DNA of 64,000 bases from Clostridiaceae bacterium Marseille-Q4143 (GTDB lineage: Bacteria; Bacillota; Clostridia; Lachnospirales; Lachnospiraceae): contig CP073693.1 of assembly GCA_018228645.1 (NCBI GenBank), positions 1,538,501-1,602,500 on the forward strand. Reading direction: 5' to 3'. A program made the translations under genes and the position numbers. Numbering within the stretch: position 1 is the first letter of the stretch; each line of letters opens with the position of its first letter. Of this stretch, positions 27,075 through 36,565 are shown piece by piece. The notes beneath the pieces are model-generated. The model ran no database searches, was not told the origin of the DNA, and was given only the letters and a program-made list of their open reading frames with translations.

Positions 27075-28454
27075 ATGAGCAATGTGACCATGATGGAGTT
27101 ATCGAGAGAGCTGGATGAGCAGTTTGATCGTCTTTTGAAAGAATGTATGGTGTCAGGCGAGATTGATCAGGAGTTATATACAGAGTATGACGTAAAGCGA
27201 GGACTGCGTGATGCCAATGGTAAAGGTGTGCTGACAGGTCTTACCGAGATTTCCGATGTCCTTTCTTATAAGAGTGTGGATGGCAAGAAGATGCCGGCAA
27301 ATGGTGAACTTTATTTTCAAGGATATAATGTAAAGGATCTGATTGCCGGATTTGAAGACCGCAGGTATGGATTCGAGGAAACAACTTATCTTCTGTTGTT
27401 CGGAAGTCTGCCAACACCGAAACAGCTTAGAAGTTTTGTTCGTATTATCAAGAGTCTTCAGGAGCTGTCTGGACAGTTTCTTCGGGATGTGGTTATGAAG
27501 GCAACCAATAAGAATCAGATGAATGCACTGCAGAGATGTATTCTGACGTTGTACTGCTATGATGCGAACCCGGATGAAGTGACGGTACCCAATGTATTAC
27601 GCCAGTCCCTGCAGCTTATTGCAAAGATGCCGCAGATTGCTGTTCATTCTTATTGTGCTTACCGGCATTTCCATGCGGATGATACACTGGTCATCCGTCT
27701 TCCGAATAAAGAGATGTCCATTGCAGAAAATATTCTTCAGATGCTTCGCCCGGATGGAGAGTTCACGGAGCTGGAAGCAAAGGTATTGGATGTGGCGCTG
27801 GTGCTGCATGCAGAACACGGTGGTGGTAACAACTCCACATTTACCAACCATGTTGTCACTTCTTCCGGAACCGATACCTATTCTGCAACGGCAGCTTCCA
27901 TTGCATCCTTAAAAGGTCCCCGTCATGGTGGTGCCAACCTGAAAGTGCAGCAGATGTTTGCGGATATCAAGGAACATTGTCCGGATTATGAGGATGAAAA
28001 GACGCTGACCCGGTATCTGGAAGATATGCTGGATAAGAAAGTATTTGATAAATCAGGACTCATCTATGGTATGGGACACGCCGTCTATACCTTGTCCGAC
28101 CCTCGTGAAGTCATCTTGAAAGAGTATGCGAAACGTCTTTCCGAAGAAAAAAGCATGCAGCGGGAATATGAGCTTTATGAGAGAGTAGAGCGTCTGGCAG
28201 GAGAGGCCATTGCGAGGAAGCGTCATCTGTTTAAACCCATCTGTGCCAATGTGGATTTCTACAGCGGATTTGTATATTCCATGCTGGGGATCCCTGAGGA
28301 ACTCTATACCCCGATTTTCGCCATTTCCCGTATCTCCGGCTGGAGTGCACACCGACTGGAGGAAGTTGTCAACAACGGTAAGATTATCCGTCCGGCATAC
28401 AAGTATGTAGGTCATCACCGCAGCTACATTGCACTGGATGACCGCAGGGAATAG
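27075..28454 (+). CDS. gltA: Citrate synthase
   Basis: The enzyme condenses acetyl-CoA and oxaloacetate to citrate, in Clostridia often to feed glutamate synthesis. The 459-residue protein shows catalytic His in HAEHGGGNNSTF and GMGHAVY and the Asp in NVDFYSG. An extended N-terminus of about 40 residues is typical of this clostridial type. The ATG at 27075 and a GTG at 27066 both have weak AGGA sites, so the start is uncertain by three codons. No aconitase or isocitrate dehydrogenase gene is adjacent. Confidence 0.93.
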   Translation: MSNVTMMELSRELDEQFDRLLKECMVSGEIDQELYTEYDVKRGLRDANGKGVLTGLTEISDVLSYKSVDGKKMPANGELYFQGYNVKDLIAGFEDRRYGFEETTYLLLFGSLPTPKQLRSFVRIIKSLQELSGQFLRDVVMKATNKNQMNALQRCILTLYCYDANPDEVTVPNVLRQSLQLIAKMPQIAVHSYCAYRHFHADDTLVIRLPNKEMSIAENILQMLRPDGEFTELEAKVLDVALVLHAEHGGGNNSTFTNHVVTSSGTDTYSATAASIASLKGPRHGGANLKVQQMFADIKEHCPDYEDEKTLTRYLEDMLDKKVFDKSGLIYGMGHAVYTLSDPREVILKEYAKRLSEEKSMQREYELYERVERLAGEAIARKRHLFKPICANVDFYSGFVYSMLGIPEELYTPIFAISRISGWSAHRLEEVVNNGKIIRPAYKYVGHHRSYIALDDRRE

Positions 28455-28457
28455 TCG

Positions 28458-28486
28458 TTGCGTTCATAGCGCGGATGTGCTACAAT
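28458..28486 (+). promoter_or_regulatory. Sigma-A promoter for the glycosyltransferase pair
   Basis: TTGCGT (28458-28463) and TACAAT (28481-28486), spacer 17 nt. Confidence 0.65.
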
Positions 28487-28504
28487 CATAAAAAAGACAT
28501 CGAC

Positions 28505-28542
28505 AGGACCGGTTTCGTGCCTTATGGGACAAAGCCGGTCTT
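28505..28542 (+). promoter_or_regulatory. Leader hairpin before the glycosyltransferase start
   Basis: AGGACCGGTTT (28505-28515) pairs over 11 bp with AAGCCGGTCTT (28532-28542). No T run follows, so it is not a terminator. An in-frame ATG at 28524 would sit in its loop. Confidence 0.6.
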
Positions 28543-28568
28543 ATGGTGGTTTTCAGGGAGAAGCAAAC

Positions 28569-29513
28569 TTGGATAAAATAGCAGTTTTAATTCCGTGCTA
28601 CAATGAAGAAAAAACCGTGGAAAAGGTAGTACGTGATTTTCGTCAGGTGCTGCCGGAAGCAGTGATCTATGTATATGATAATAATTCCTCTGATCGGACT
28701 GTGGAACTGGCTGAGAAGGCAGGCGCAGTGGTTCGCCATGAGTATCTGCAGGGAAAAGGAAATGTTATCCGCAGGATGTTCCGTGAGATCGATGCGGAAG
28801 TTTATATTATGACGGATGGTGATGATACTTACCCGGCGGAGTTTGCCAGAGAGATGGTGGACAAGGTACTTCATCATCAGTCTGACATGGTAGTGGGAGA
28901 TCGCCTTTCTTCGACGTATTTTACGGAGAACAAGCGTCCGTTCCATAATTTTGGAAATTCACTGGTGCGCGGCACGATCAACAAGCTGTTCCACACGGAG
29001 ATCAAGGATATCATGACCGGATACCGGGCATTCAGTTATCAGTTTGTAAAGACATTCCCGGTACTTTCCAAGGGATTTGAGATTGAGACAGAGATGACCA
29101 TCCACGCAGCAGATAAAAATATGCAGGTGGATAATGTGGTTATCGAATACCGTGACCGTCCGGAGGGCAGTGAGTCAAAGTTGAATACCTACTCTGATGG
29201 AGCCAAGGTACTGATGAGCATTGCAAAGCTTTACCGGAATTATAAGCCCATGCATTTCTTTGGAATTATGGCACTGCTGCTCACGGTTATCAGTGCAGGA
29301 TTTTTCTGCCCGGTGCTGGCAGAGTATGTGGCGACCGGACTGGTGCCAAAGTTCCCCACATTGATTGTCTGCGGCTTTACGCTGACGGCAGCCATTCAGT
29401 CTGTATTTGCAGGACTCATTCTGGCAGCAGGGGCGCAGAGGAGCCGGCAGGAGTTTGAGATGCATCTGATACAGGTGGATATGCGCTATAAGGAGCTTAA
29501 GAAAGATGAGTGA
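28569..29513 (+). CDS. Family 2 glycosyltransferase with C-terminal membrane spans
   Basis: The protein resembles dolichol/polyprenyl-phosphate sugar transferases: it would load a sugar from a nucleotide donor onto a lipid carrier. The GT-A domain shows IPCYNEEKTV, DNNSSDRT and TDGDDTYPAE. Two membrane spans lie near the C-terminus (about 230-290). TTG at 28569 is chosen because AGGGAG is 8 nt upstream; the ATG at 28524 has no such site and lies in a hairpin. It overlaps the next gene by 8 nt, so the two likely act in the same envelope glycan pathway. Confidence 0.88.
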   Translation: MDKIAVLIPCYNEEKTVEKVVRDFRQVLPEAVIYVYDNNSSDRTVELAEKAGAVVRHEYLQGKGNVIRRMFREIDAEVYIMTDGDDTYPAEFAREMVDKVLHHQSDMVVGDRLSSTYFTENKRPFHNFGNSLVRGTINKLFHTEIKDIMTGYRAFSYQFVKTFPVLSKGFEIETEMTIHAADKNMQVDNVVIEYRDRPEGSESKLNTYSDGAKVLMSIAKLYRNYKPMHFFGIMALLLTVISAGFFCPVLAEYVATGLVPKFPTLIVCGFTLTAAIQSVFAGLILAAGAQRSRQEFEMHLIQVDMRYKELKKDE

Positions 29514-31149
29514 CAGACTGATCAGGCATCTGAAAAATATCAGACTATGGATTTTTACAGTAACAGGCGGCATATTATTTGCCGCCTTTGATCGTTGTGG
29601 ATATATGCTGAAACAGTACGGTTCCATCTGGGCCGTATCGGAAAATCCGCTGCATCGGACCATTTTTCACAGGATTCTGTGCGTACTTCCTTTTTATCTG
29701 GCAGGTATGCTGCTGGCAGTTCTGTTTATGGATTTCCTGCGGGGAAGATTTGGCAGGAGAGGCAGTATCCGGAATATCCGCTGGGAACTGTTCTGCAGGT
29801 GGAGATACTGGGGAGCGGTCATGTGGGGTGTTTATTTTGTCAGTTTCCTGCCTGCATTTCTGGGAGGATTTCCCGGGATTTTTGCGGCGGATGCACCCAA
29901 CCAGGTAGGATGGACGTTTTCCGGATGGCTGACAGCCCATCATCCGCTGGTTCATACCGGTCTTCTGTGCGGAATTTTTACGGTGGTCAGAAATCTGGGC
30001 GGCAGTGATAATCTGGCAGCGGCAGTGTATTCGCTTCTTCAGATGGCAGTGATGGCGGGGATTTTTACGGCAATTTCCCGTTTTTTAAGAAAAGAACATG
30101 CACCGGTGTGGCTGCAGATCGGAACCGTCGTGTATTTATGCCTGTTCCCATTTCATGGAATGATGGCGGTTTATACAACAAAGGATACCGTGTTTGCAGG
30201 AATCTTTGTCCTGTGTGTGATCCGGATTTACCGTATGTGTACCCGTCCGGAGAACTGGCTGAATGGGTTCGTGAGGATTGTGGGAGCGGTGCTTTTGTTT
30301 GTCCTTTTATTTCTGTTCCGGAATAACGGAATGCATACGTTATTGTTGTGCGCGCCGTTTCTGCTGTTTTTTCTGAAAAAATACCGGAAAACACTGACAA
30401 CTATTTTTCTGTGTGTACTTCTGGCATACATTTTTTACAACGGACCATTATTGAAAATACTGCATGCGGAACCCGGCAACAGCCGTGAAGCTTACAGTAT
30501 TGTTATGCAGACACTGGGACGCACTTATGTAAGCGGCGGGAAAATCACGGAGGAAGAGTGGCAGGTAATCCGTCCGGTGATGGATGAAGAAACGCTGGCC
30601 CAGTATACTCCGAACCTGTCCGACCCCATTAAAAATCAATTCCATACGGATGCCTTTAACGAGGAAAAAGGAGCATTTTTAAAGGCGTGGCTTCAGATTG
30701 GATGGAGAAATAAAAAGACATATATCGATGCATTTTTAAATACGACAGCGGCATTCTGGTATCCGGATACGGAGGAAGAATATCTGGATTTTGTCTGCTT
30801 TAATATTCAAAAAGATGATCCGAACTATCCTCACGTGGAAATGAGACCGGTGACTCAGGCTTTTTATCGATATTATACGGCAATTGGGAGTGAGGCTGCA
30901 TTCAGAAAGATTCCTGTGATCCGGCAACTCCTTTCTATGGGACTGTATTTCTGGCTCATGGTAGCTGCGGCACTTTATGTGATTTATCGGAAGGAATATA
31001 TGCGGCTTTTATGGATGCTGCCATTCTGGACGTATATGGGAACCAGTCTGCTGGGACCGGCAGCTCTGATCCGGTACAGTTATCCGGTGATGCTTGGCGC
31101 ACCGCTCCTCCTGTATTTTTGTGTAAAAAGAAAAAGAACCGGGGCATAG
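29506..31149 (+). CDS. DUF6020-type polytopic membrane protein
   Basis: The 547-residue protein has about twelve hydrophobic spans and the family's early motifs FPGIFAADAPNQ and AHHPLVHT. This arrangement resembles GT-C glycosyltransferases, which use lipid-linked sugars on the outer membrane face. AAGGAG precedes the ATG, which overlaps the end of the glycosyltransferase. Pairing with a lipid-sugar-making GT2 supports a role in surface polysaccharide or protein glycosylation; this is inference. Confidence 0.75.
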   Translation: MSDRLIRHLKNIRLWIFTVTGGILFAAFDRCGYMLKQYGSIWAVSENPLHRTIFHRILCVLPFYLAGMLLAVLFMDFLRGRFGRRGSIRNIRWELFCRWRYWGAVMWGVYFVSFLPAFLGGFPGIFAADAPNQVGWTFSGWLTAHHPLVHTGLLCGIFTVVRNLGGSDNLAAAVYSLLQMAVMAGIFTAISRFLRKEHAPVWLQIGTVVYLCLFPFHGMMAVYTTKDTVFAGIFVLCVIRIYRMCTRPENWLNGFVRIVGAVLLFVLLFLFRNNGMHTLLLCAPFLLFFLKKYRKTLTTIFLCVLLAYIFYNGPLLKILHAEPGNSREAYSIVMQTLGRTYVSGGKITEEEWQVIRPVMDEETLAQYTPNLSDPIKNQFHTDAFNEEKGAFLKAWLQIGWRNKKTYIDAFLNTTAAFWYPDTEEEYLDFVCFNIQKDDPNYPHVEMRPVTQAFYRYYTAIGSEAAFRKIPVIRQLLSMGLYFWLMVAAALYVIYRKEYMRLLWMLPFWTYMGTSLLGPAALIRYSYPVMLGAPLLLYFCVKRKRTGA

Positions 31150-31170
31150 AATAGAATAGCCCCGGTTTTT
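31137..31170 (+). terminator. Terminator after the DUF6020 gene
   Basis: ACCGGGGC (31138-31145) pairs with GCCCCGGT (31159-31166), then TTTT. Confidence 0.9.
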
Positions 31171-31183
31171 ATCGTATGGGAAA

Positions 31184-31432
31184 CTATCGCCCACAGTCAT
31201 CGAATGGCGGGCGGGGAGGTCTCGGAGGAGGTGGTGTCTGGCAGAGGGGTTCAGGAGGCATGCATCCGCCTGACTGACATCCACCCTCCGGTCTTCCGGG
31301 GCAGATTGGTTTTGGTTTGTCACATCCGCAGGACGGATTTCCACAGGAATTGCATCTGCAGGAATTACATCTGCAGGAATTCCCGCCGCCGCACCAGCAC
31401 AGAAGCAGTAAAATCCATATCCAATTGTTCAT
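31184..31432 (-). CDS. Small cysteine-rich protein with a membrane anchor
   Basis: The 82-residue protein starts MNNWIWILLLLCWCGGG, a short hydrophobic anchor, then has the tandem NSCRC-NSCRC-NSCG-NPSCGC and a proline-rich tail (PPPPRPPRPP). At the DNA level the Cys repeats are 15-nt direct repeats (CAGGAATTACATCTG type) at 31344-31382. A strong GAAAGGAG lies 8 nt before the ATG. Small Cys-rich proteins of this kind are common in spore-forming Lachnospiraceae and may be spore-coat or surface parts. A CATA-GTC-TA box upstream resembles a sigma-E/K -10 element, without a convincing -35. Confidence 0.7.
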   Translation of the reverse strand: MNNWIWILLLLCWCGGGNSCRCNSCRCNSCGNPSCGCDKPKPICPGRPEGGCQSGGCMPPEPLCQTPPPPRPPRPPFDDCGR

Positions 31433-31476
31433 GTTTTCAACTCCTTTCTGCTATAGACTATGCAGAAAGCCATTTC

Positions 31477-31505
31477 TTGACAAAAAAGGAATCAACTGCT
31501 ATATT
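31477..31505 (+). promoter_or_regulatory. Strong sigma-A promoter for glnA
   Basis: TTGACA (31477-31482) and TATATT (31500-31505), spacer 17 nt; transcription should start near 31512. Confidence 0.85.
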
Positions 31506-31518
31506 GCAAGTAAGAAAC

Positions 31519-31552
31519 AAGGGCGTTTTCATCAGGTGGATTACGCCCTTTT
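31519..31552 (+). promoter_or_regulatory. Terminator-like hairpin at the start of the glnA leader
   Basis: AAGGGCGT (31519-31526) pairs perfectly with ACGCCCTT (31543-31550) around 16 nt and runs into TTTT (31549-31552). It begins within about 10 nt of the predicted transcript start. It may be an attenuator controlled by the ANTAR protein encoded downstream. Confidence 0.55.
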
Positions 31553-31585
31553 ATCATACTCAAAAATCGGAAAAGGAGCATGGAA

Positions 31586-32914
31586 ATGAGATATACGAAG
31601 AAAGATATTCTGGAGATGGTAGAAGAAGAGGATGTGGAATTTGTCCGTTTACAGTTCACAGATCTGTTCGGCAATATGAAAAATGTGGCAATCACAGCCA
31701 GCCATCTGAAAAAAGCACTGGATAATAAAGTGATGTTTGATGGTTCTTCCGCAGAAGGATTTGTTCGCGTGGAAGAGAGTGATATGTATCTGTATCCGGA
31801 TTACGGTACATTCGCAACATTTCCATGGAGACCCCAGCAGGGGAAAGTAGCCCGTCTGATCTGTGATGTGTATCGTCCTGACGGCACCTGCTATGAGGGG
31901 GATCCCCGGTATATTTTGAAAAAAGTGGTCAGCGAAGCAGCTGCCCTTGGCTATACCTTTAATGTGGGACCAGAGTGCGAGTTCTTCCTGTACCATGTAG
32001 ATGATGATGGAATGCCGACTACCATCACCCATGAGCAGGCAGGATATTTTGATATGGGACCTCTGGATTTCGGAGAAAATGCCAGAAGAGATATGGTACT
32101 GACGCTGGAGGATATGGGATTTGAAGTGGAATCTTCCCACCATGAAAATGCGCCGGCACAGCATGAGATTGATTTCAAATATGACGAGGCGCTGCAGACA
32201 GCAGATAACATTAGCACATTTAAACTTGTGGTCAAAACTATCGCAAAGCGCCATGGCCTTCATGCAACCTTTATGCCAAAGCCGAAAAATGGTGTGGATG
32301 GTTCCGGCATGCATATTAACATGTCTCTGTCCCGTGACGGCAGAAACATTTTCCAGGACAGCCATGATCCTAACGGACTGAGCCAGGAGGCATACTATTT
32401 CCTGGGAGGAATTCTGAAACATATCAAAGGAATGACGCTGATTTTAAATCCGCTGGTGAATTCCTATAAGCGTCTGATGCCTGGATACGAGGCACCGACC
32501 CATATTGCATGGTCAGGCAGAAACAGGACACCCCTGATCCGTATTCCGGCAACCCGCGGAGAGGAGACCAGAATCGAACTCCGTTCTCCGGATCCGGCAT
32601 GCAACCCGTATCTGGCACTGGCAATCTGCCTTGCAGCAGGTCTTGACGGCATAAAGAATAAGATTGTTCCGCCGGATGCCATGGAGGGAAATATGCATCT
32701 GCTGACCCCGGAAGAACTGGAAGAACGCGGAATAGAGAGTCTTCCGAAGAACCTGCAGGAGGCAGTGGATGAGTTCGAAAAGGATTCGCTGATGAAAGAA
32801 GTGCTGGGAGAGGAAGTATGCAGCAAATATAGTATGGCGAAGAAAAAAGAATGGGAAGACTATAATGCTACCGTATCTCAGTGGGAGATTGACAGTTATC
32901 TTCTGAGAATTTAG
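31586..32914 (+). CDS. glnA: Glutamine synthetase type I
   Basis: The enzyme makes glutamine from glutamate, ammonia and ATP. The 442-residue length fits the Gram-positive GSI-alpha form, without the adenylylation insert. Motifs include GPECEFFLY, the ATP-site MPKPKNGVDGSGMHINMS, NSYKRLMPGYEAPTH and the RIPATRG segment. ATG at 31586 is preferred: GGAG lies 7 nt before it, whereas an ATG two codons earlier is only about 1 nt from the same site. An ANTAR regulator follows, suggesting nitrogen-responsive antitermination. Confidence 0.96.
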   Translation: MRYTKKDILEMVEEEDVEFVRLQFTDLFGNMKNVAITASHLKKALDNKVMFDGSSAEGFVRVEESDMYLYPDYGTFATFPWRPQQGKVARLICDVYRPDGTCYEGDPRYILKKVVSEAAALGYTFNVGPECEFFLYHVDDDGMPTTITHEQAGYFDMGPLDFGENARRDMVLTLEDMGFEVESSHHENAPAQHEIDFKYDEALQTADNISTFKLVVKTIAKRHGLHATFMPKPKNGVDGSGMHINMSLSRDGRNIFQDSHDPNGLSQEAYYFLGGILKHIKGMTLILNPLVNSYKRLMPGYEAPTHIAWSGRNRTPLIRIPATRGEETRIELRSPDPACNPYLALAICLAAGLDGIKNKIVPPDAMEGNMHLLTPEELEERGIESLPKNLQEAVDEFEKDSLMKEVLGEEVCSKYSMAKKKEWEDYNATVSQWEIDSYLLRI

Positions 32915-32915
32915 C

Positions 32916-32947
32916 CCCTTTTGTTATTCGATATGATAACAGAAGGG
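32916..32947 (+). promoter_or_regulatory. Hairpin that covers the ribosome-binding site of the ANTAR gene
   Basis: CCCTTTTGTTAT (32916-32927) pairs over 12 bp, with one G-U, with ATAACAGAAGGG (32936-32947), leaving an 8-nt loop. The 3' arm contains the only Shine-Dalgarno-like sequence (GAAGGGA) before the ATG at 32958. There is no T run, so it is not a simple terminator. Confidence 0.7.
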
Positions 32948-32957
32948 ATGTGGTAGA

Positions 32958-33506
32958 ATGAACGGCATTATTGTTGTATTCCCGAAAATAGAGGATGGGA
33001 AAAGTGTCCGGAATCTGCTGGTAAGACATGGATATGAGGTAACGGCTGTCTGCACCCAGGGGGCGCAGGTGCTGAACTATATTGATACCATGAATGATGG
33101 AATCATCATCAGCGGGTACAGATTCGCGGATATGTATTATTTTGATCTGAAACATTCTCTGACACCGGGATTTGACATGCTGCTGATGGCCTCTCAGAGA
33201 GTGTGCGGGGAATGCATGGATCATGAAATTGTCTGCGTTACCATGCCCCTGAAGGTGCAGGATCTGATCAGCACGGTGGAAATGATGTGCATGAATCAGG
33301 CGCGCAGAAGGAAAAAGCTCCGTTCCAGGCCGAAACAGCGTACAGAAGAAGAAAAGAAAATTTTATGGGAAGCCAAGGCAGTGCTGATGGAACGAAATCA
33401 TATGACTGAGGAAGAAGCACACCGTTACATACAAAAATGCAGCATGGATAGCGGCACTTCTCTTACAGAGACGGCCCAGATGGTGCTGAGCATGATTAAG
33501 CTGTGA
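32958..33506 (+). CDS. ANTAR-domain RNA-binding regulator
   Basis: The 182-residue protein has an N-terminal receiver-like domain (about 1-120) and a C-terminal ANTAR domain from about 125, with the signature AKAVLMERNHMTEEEAHRYI. ANTAR proteins bind paired stem-loops in mRNA leaders and prevent termination. The receiver seems degenerate: where a phospho-accepting Asp would sit the sequence reads GIIISGYRF. It lies 43 nt after glnA and so probably controls glutamine or nitrogen genes, perhaps including glnA. Confidence 0.88.
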   Translation: MNGIIVVFPKIEDGKSVRNLLVRHGYEVTAVCTQGAQVLNYIDTMNDGIIISGYRFADMYYFDLKHSLTPGFDMLLMASQRVCGECMDHEIVCVTMPLKVQDLISTVEMMCMNQARRRKKLRSRPKQRTEEEKKILWEAKAVLMERNHMTEEEAHRYIQKCSMDSGTSLTETAQMVLSMIKL

Positions 33507-33512
33507 ATAGTC

Positions 33513-33541
33513 TTGTACAGGATGGATATTTTTGCTATAGT
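33513..33541 (+). promoter_or_regulatory. Sigma-A promoter for dapF
   Basis: TTGTAC (33513-33518) and TATAGT (33536-33541), spacer 17 nt. Confidence 0.75.
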
Positions 33542-33576
33542 TAAACCAGATATGTGTTGACAGGAAGGGGATTTCT

Positions 33577-34431
33577 ATGAAATTTACAAAGATGCACGGA
33601 ATTGGCAATGACTATGTGTATGTGGACTGCACGAAGAAAGATCTTGCCCATACATCCGAGATCGCAAAATATGTGAGTGACCGTCATTTTGGAATTGGTT
33701 CAGACGGAATGATTTTGATTAAATCATCAGAAAAAGCAGATTTTCAGATGGATATGTACAATGCGGATGGCTCCCGTGGCGAGATGTGCGGAAACGGAAT
33801 CCGCTGTGTGGCAAAGTATGTCTATGATCATCATCTGACGGATAAAACAGAGATCTCCATCGATACGCTGGCAGGTATCAAATACCTGAAACTGACTGTG
33901 GAAAATGGAAAAGTAGTGAAAGTCCGGGTTAATATGGGACAGCCGATTCTTGCTCCGGACAGGATTCCGGTAATCGCTGAGAAAGAACCGGTAGTGGCAG
34001 AACCCATTGAAGTGTGCGGGAAAGAATGGAAGATGACCTGTGTTTCCATGGGGAATCCCCATGCGGTGATCTTCATTGATACACCGGTAAAAGAATTCCC
34101 GCTGGAGGAAATAGGACCGCATTTTGAAAATCATGCACGTTTCCCGAAGCGAACCAATACCGAGTTTGTAAGAGTGCTGGACCGCCAGACACTGGAAATG
34201 CGCGTGTGGGAGCGAGGCTCCGGAGAAACGCTGGCCTGCGGAACCGGCACCTGTGCGACTGTAGTGGCAGGAGTACTGAATAGACTGTGCGACCGGAAAG
34301 CACTGGTTCATCTGCTGGGAGGAGATCTGGAGATCGAGTGGAACGAGGATGATAACTGTGTTTATATGACTGGTTCCGCAACTGAAGTATTTGAGGGCGA
34401 GATTACACTTCCGGAGGAAATGGCAGAGTGA
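33577..34431 (+). CDS. dapF: Diaminopimelate epimerase
   Basis: DapF converts LL- to meso-diaminopimelate for lysine and peptidoglycan synthesis. The 284-residue protein has both catalytic cysteines: Cys71 in [10 protein letters not shown] and one near 220 in [18 protein letters not shown] precedes the ATG. It overlaps the next gene by 4 nt. Confidence 0.96.
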   Translation: MKFTKMHGIGNDYVYVDCTKKDLAHTSEIAKYVSDRHFGIGSDGMILIKSSEKADFQMDMYNADGSRGEMCGNGIRCVAKYVYDHHLTDKTEISIDTLAGIKYLKLTVENGKVVKVRVNMGQPILAPDRIPVIAEKEPVVAEPIEVCGKEWKMTCVSMGNPHAVIFIDTPVKEFPLEEIGPHFENHARFPKRTNTEFVRVLDRQTLEMRVWERGSGETLACGTGTCATVVAGVLNRLCDRKALVHLLGGDLEIEWNEDDNCVYMTGSATEVFEGEITLPEEMAE

Positions 34432-36509
34432 AGATCTGGAACAATTGCAGGAAAGCAGGATATGTGATTCTGTTTGCTGCGGTGATTTCCATGAGCGCCT
34501 ATATTTTCTACGGTGCTGTGGACACGCTGAAATATGCGGATGCACTTGAAAATGTGATAAACGGAAGGACGGTTCCTGTGGTGATGTCAGGAACCGTCCT
34601 TTTGCTGGCTATATTTGCTGTTGCGATACTGACCAAGGTGCTTTCGGTGATGGAAAAACGGTTTTCAAAGACAGTGATGGTGCTCGGAAGCCTCATGGTT
34701 CTGGTGCAGATTCTGACAGTACTGGTGCTGCGGACATCGCTTCGGCAGGATCATTTGAAAATATTTGACACAGCGGTGGCTTTGTTGGAATATCCGACGA
34801 TTGCGGAAACGCATTTCAGTCAGTACTTCATGAAGTACCCCAATAACATTCCTATGTGCATTTTTACGTATGGATGGTTAAAGCTGGCTTCTCTTTTTGG
34901 AATTCCGGAAATCAGCTGGATGGATTTTATGAAAATCATCAACGTTGTGTTTATGAATCTGGGAATGTGGGCAGCTTTTGATCTGATTCGAAGACATCGT
35001 TCCAAAAAGACTGCTCTTTGTTTTCTTTTGTTTTTGATTGTCAATCCTCTGTGGTATCTTCTGGCGGAAATGTATTACACATCAACCATTTCCCTGGCAT
35101 TTTCCATGGGAGGTATCTGGCTTTTTGACCGGGCAGAAGAAGAAAAGAATATGGTCAGAAAACTGCTCCAGTATGTCGGTATGGGCGTTCTTCTGGCGGT
35201 CGGGTATAAGATCCGGGCGACGGTGATTCTGACGATATTATCTTTACTTGTTTATACGGTTTTCACATTGGATGAAGAAAAATTAACAGAATGGAGAAAG
35301 AGGATCGTTTCCTGGTGTCTTTCCCTGGCAGCGGTTTTGTTTGGCCTTCTGTTAGTGTTTGCCGTCTACGGAAGGGCAGAACAGCGATATGCGGGATTTG
35401 ACCCGGCAAAGACAGGTTATCCCACGGTACACTGGATTATGATGAGTGCCCAGGGAGAGGGCCAGTACAACAGTGCGGATGATGCTTTTACAGGCTCTTT
35501 TGACACGAAAGCAGAGCGGACGGCAGCAGATCTTGCGGAGCTTCGCCACCGGGTAGGAGAGATGGGACCGGGCGGACTTCTGACTCTGTTCCGGAATAAA
35601 CTAAGGGTGGCATTTTCGGATGGAACGGATGACTACTATGCCCTGTTTCGTACCATGCAGTCACCATCCCGGCTGCAAAAGTATATCAATGGTGGCAGAT
35701 CAGACCTGCTGGCATTCTATCTCCACAGCTATCATGGTCTTCTTATGGGGATGGTGCTGCTGGCGCTTATTTACCGGGCCTGGAAAGGAAAACCGGAGCT
35801 CTGGGATGTGCTGATCATCAATTTGTGCGGTGCGTACCTGTTCTATCTCATCTGGGAAGTGGATCAGGCTTACAGCATTCCGTTTCTGCTCATCCTGACG
35901 GCACTGGGCGCGGAAGGAATTTCCTTAAGTGTGGAGGATGCCAGCCGGCCGGAACGGGAACTGCCGGAATTTTTTGGGTGGATTCCGGCTGTCTCTGGCG
36001 GTATCCTGCTGGTGGAAGTATTAGCTGTTGTTCTGGTGATGAAGGTGACCGGTCTGCCGGTCCGGGATTATGCAGTGCTGCAGGATCAGGAGACCAGCGA
36101 TCGGTTGACGCTGCAGACGGATTTTGCGCAGACCTTCCGAACCGGAAAAGCATTTGACCATCTGGATCTGTGGGTGGCCAACTGGGACGGCGGAGCCAAT
36201 GATTCGGTCTATGATGTGACGATTCTTGACGAGTCCGGCGCAGCTGTAGCTACAGGACAGGTGATCGGCGCGGAAGCGCCCTGTATGTCTCCTTATACCA
36301 TCGCATTTGACCGGGTACAGCCGGATCATGCAGAGACCTATACCATTCAGGTGGCCATTCAAAATCCAGACTGTGTCATTAAGACAGATTTCCTTTATTA
36401 CCAGAGCACCTGTGATCTGTATGCGGACGGCGCACTCTATACTTCACAGGAAGAACAGAAGGTAGATCTGGCCTTTGCGGTATATTCTGAAAATTTTTCT
36501 GACAAATAA
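34428..36509 (+). CDS. Large polytopic membrane protein, possible GT-C glycosyltransferase
   Basis: The 693-residue protein starts with GTG overlapping the dapF stop; GGAGG lies 10 nt upstream. It has about a dozen hydrophobic spans up to roughly residue 550, then a soluble C-terminal part of about 140 residues rich in Asp, Thr and Gln with a beta-strand look. The architecture is like lipid-linked-sugar transferases such as GT39/PMT relatives, but I see no diagnostic catalytic motif. A role in cell-surface glycan assembly is a guess. Confidence 0.7.
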   Translation: MKIWNNCRKAGYVILFAAVISMSAYIFYGAVDTLKYADALENVINGRTVPVVMSGTVLLLAIFAVAILTKVLSVMEKRFSKTVMVLGSLMVLVQILTVLVLRTSLRQDHLKIFDTAVALLEYPTIAETHFSQYFMKYPNNIPMCIFTYGWLKLASLFGIPEISWMDFMKIINVVFMNLGMWAAFDLIRRHRSKKTALCFLLFLIVNPLWYLLAEMYYTSTISLAFSMGGIWLFDRAEEEKNMVRKLLQYVGMGVLLAVGYKIRATVILTILSLLVYTVFTLDEEKLTEWRKRIVSWCLSLAAVLFGLLLVFAVYGRAEQRYAGFDPAKTGYPTVHWIMMSAQGEGQYNSADDAFTGSFDTKAERTAADLAELRHRVGEMGPGGLLTLFRNKLRVAFSDGTDDYYALFRTMQSPSRLQKYINGGRSDLLAFYLHSYHGLLMGMVLLALIYRAWKGKPELWDVLIINLCGAYLFYLIWEVDQAYSIPFLLILTALGAEGISLSVEDASRPERELPEFFGWIPAVSGGILLVEVLAVVLVMKVTGLPVRDYAVLQDQETSDRLTLQTDFAQTFRTGKAFDHLDLWVANWDGGANDSVYDVTILDESGAAVATGQVIGAEAPCMSPYTIAFDRVQPDHAETYTIQVAIQNPDCVIKTDFLYYQSTCDLYADGALYTSQEEQKVDLAFAVYSENFSDK

Positions 36510-36530
36510 TAAAAAACTATAAATTTTTCC

Positions 36531-36559
36531 TTGCAAAGAAAAAATACTTGTGCTAGGAT
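36531..36559 (+). promoter_or_regulatory. Sigma-A promoter for the aspS-gatCAB T-box transcript
   Basis: TTGCAA (36531-36536) and TAGGAT (36554-36559), spacer 17 nt. Confidence 0.7.
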
Positions 36560-36565
36560 TATGCT

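Noticed and set aside
31344..31382. Short direct repeats that could suggest a CRISPR array
   Set aside because: Units are 15 nt with no spacers and they encode the Cys repeats of a small protein.
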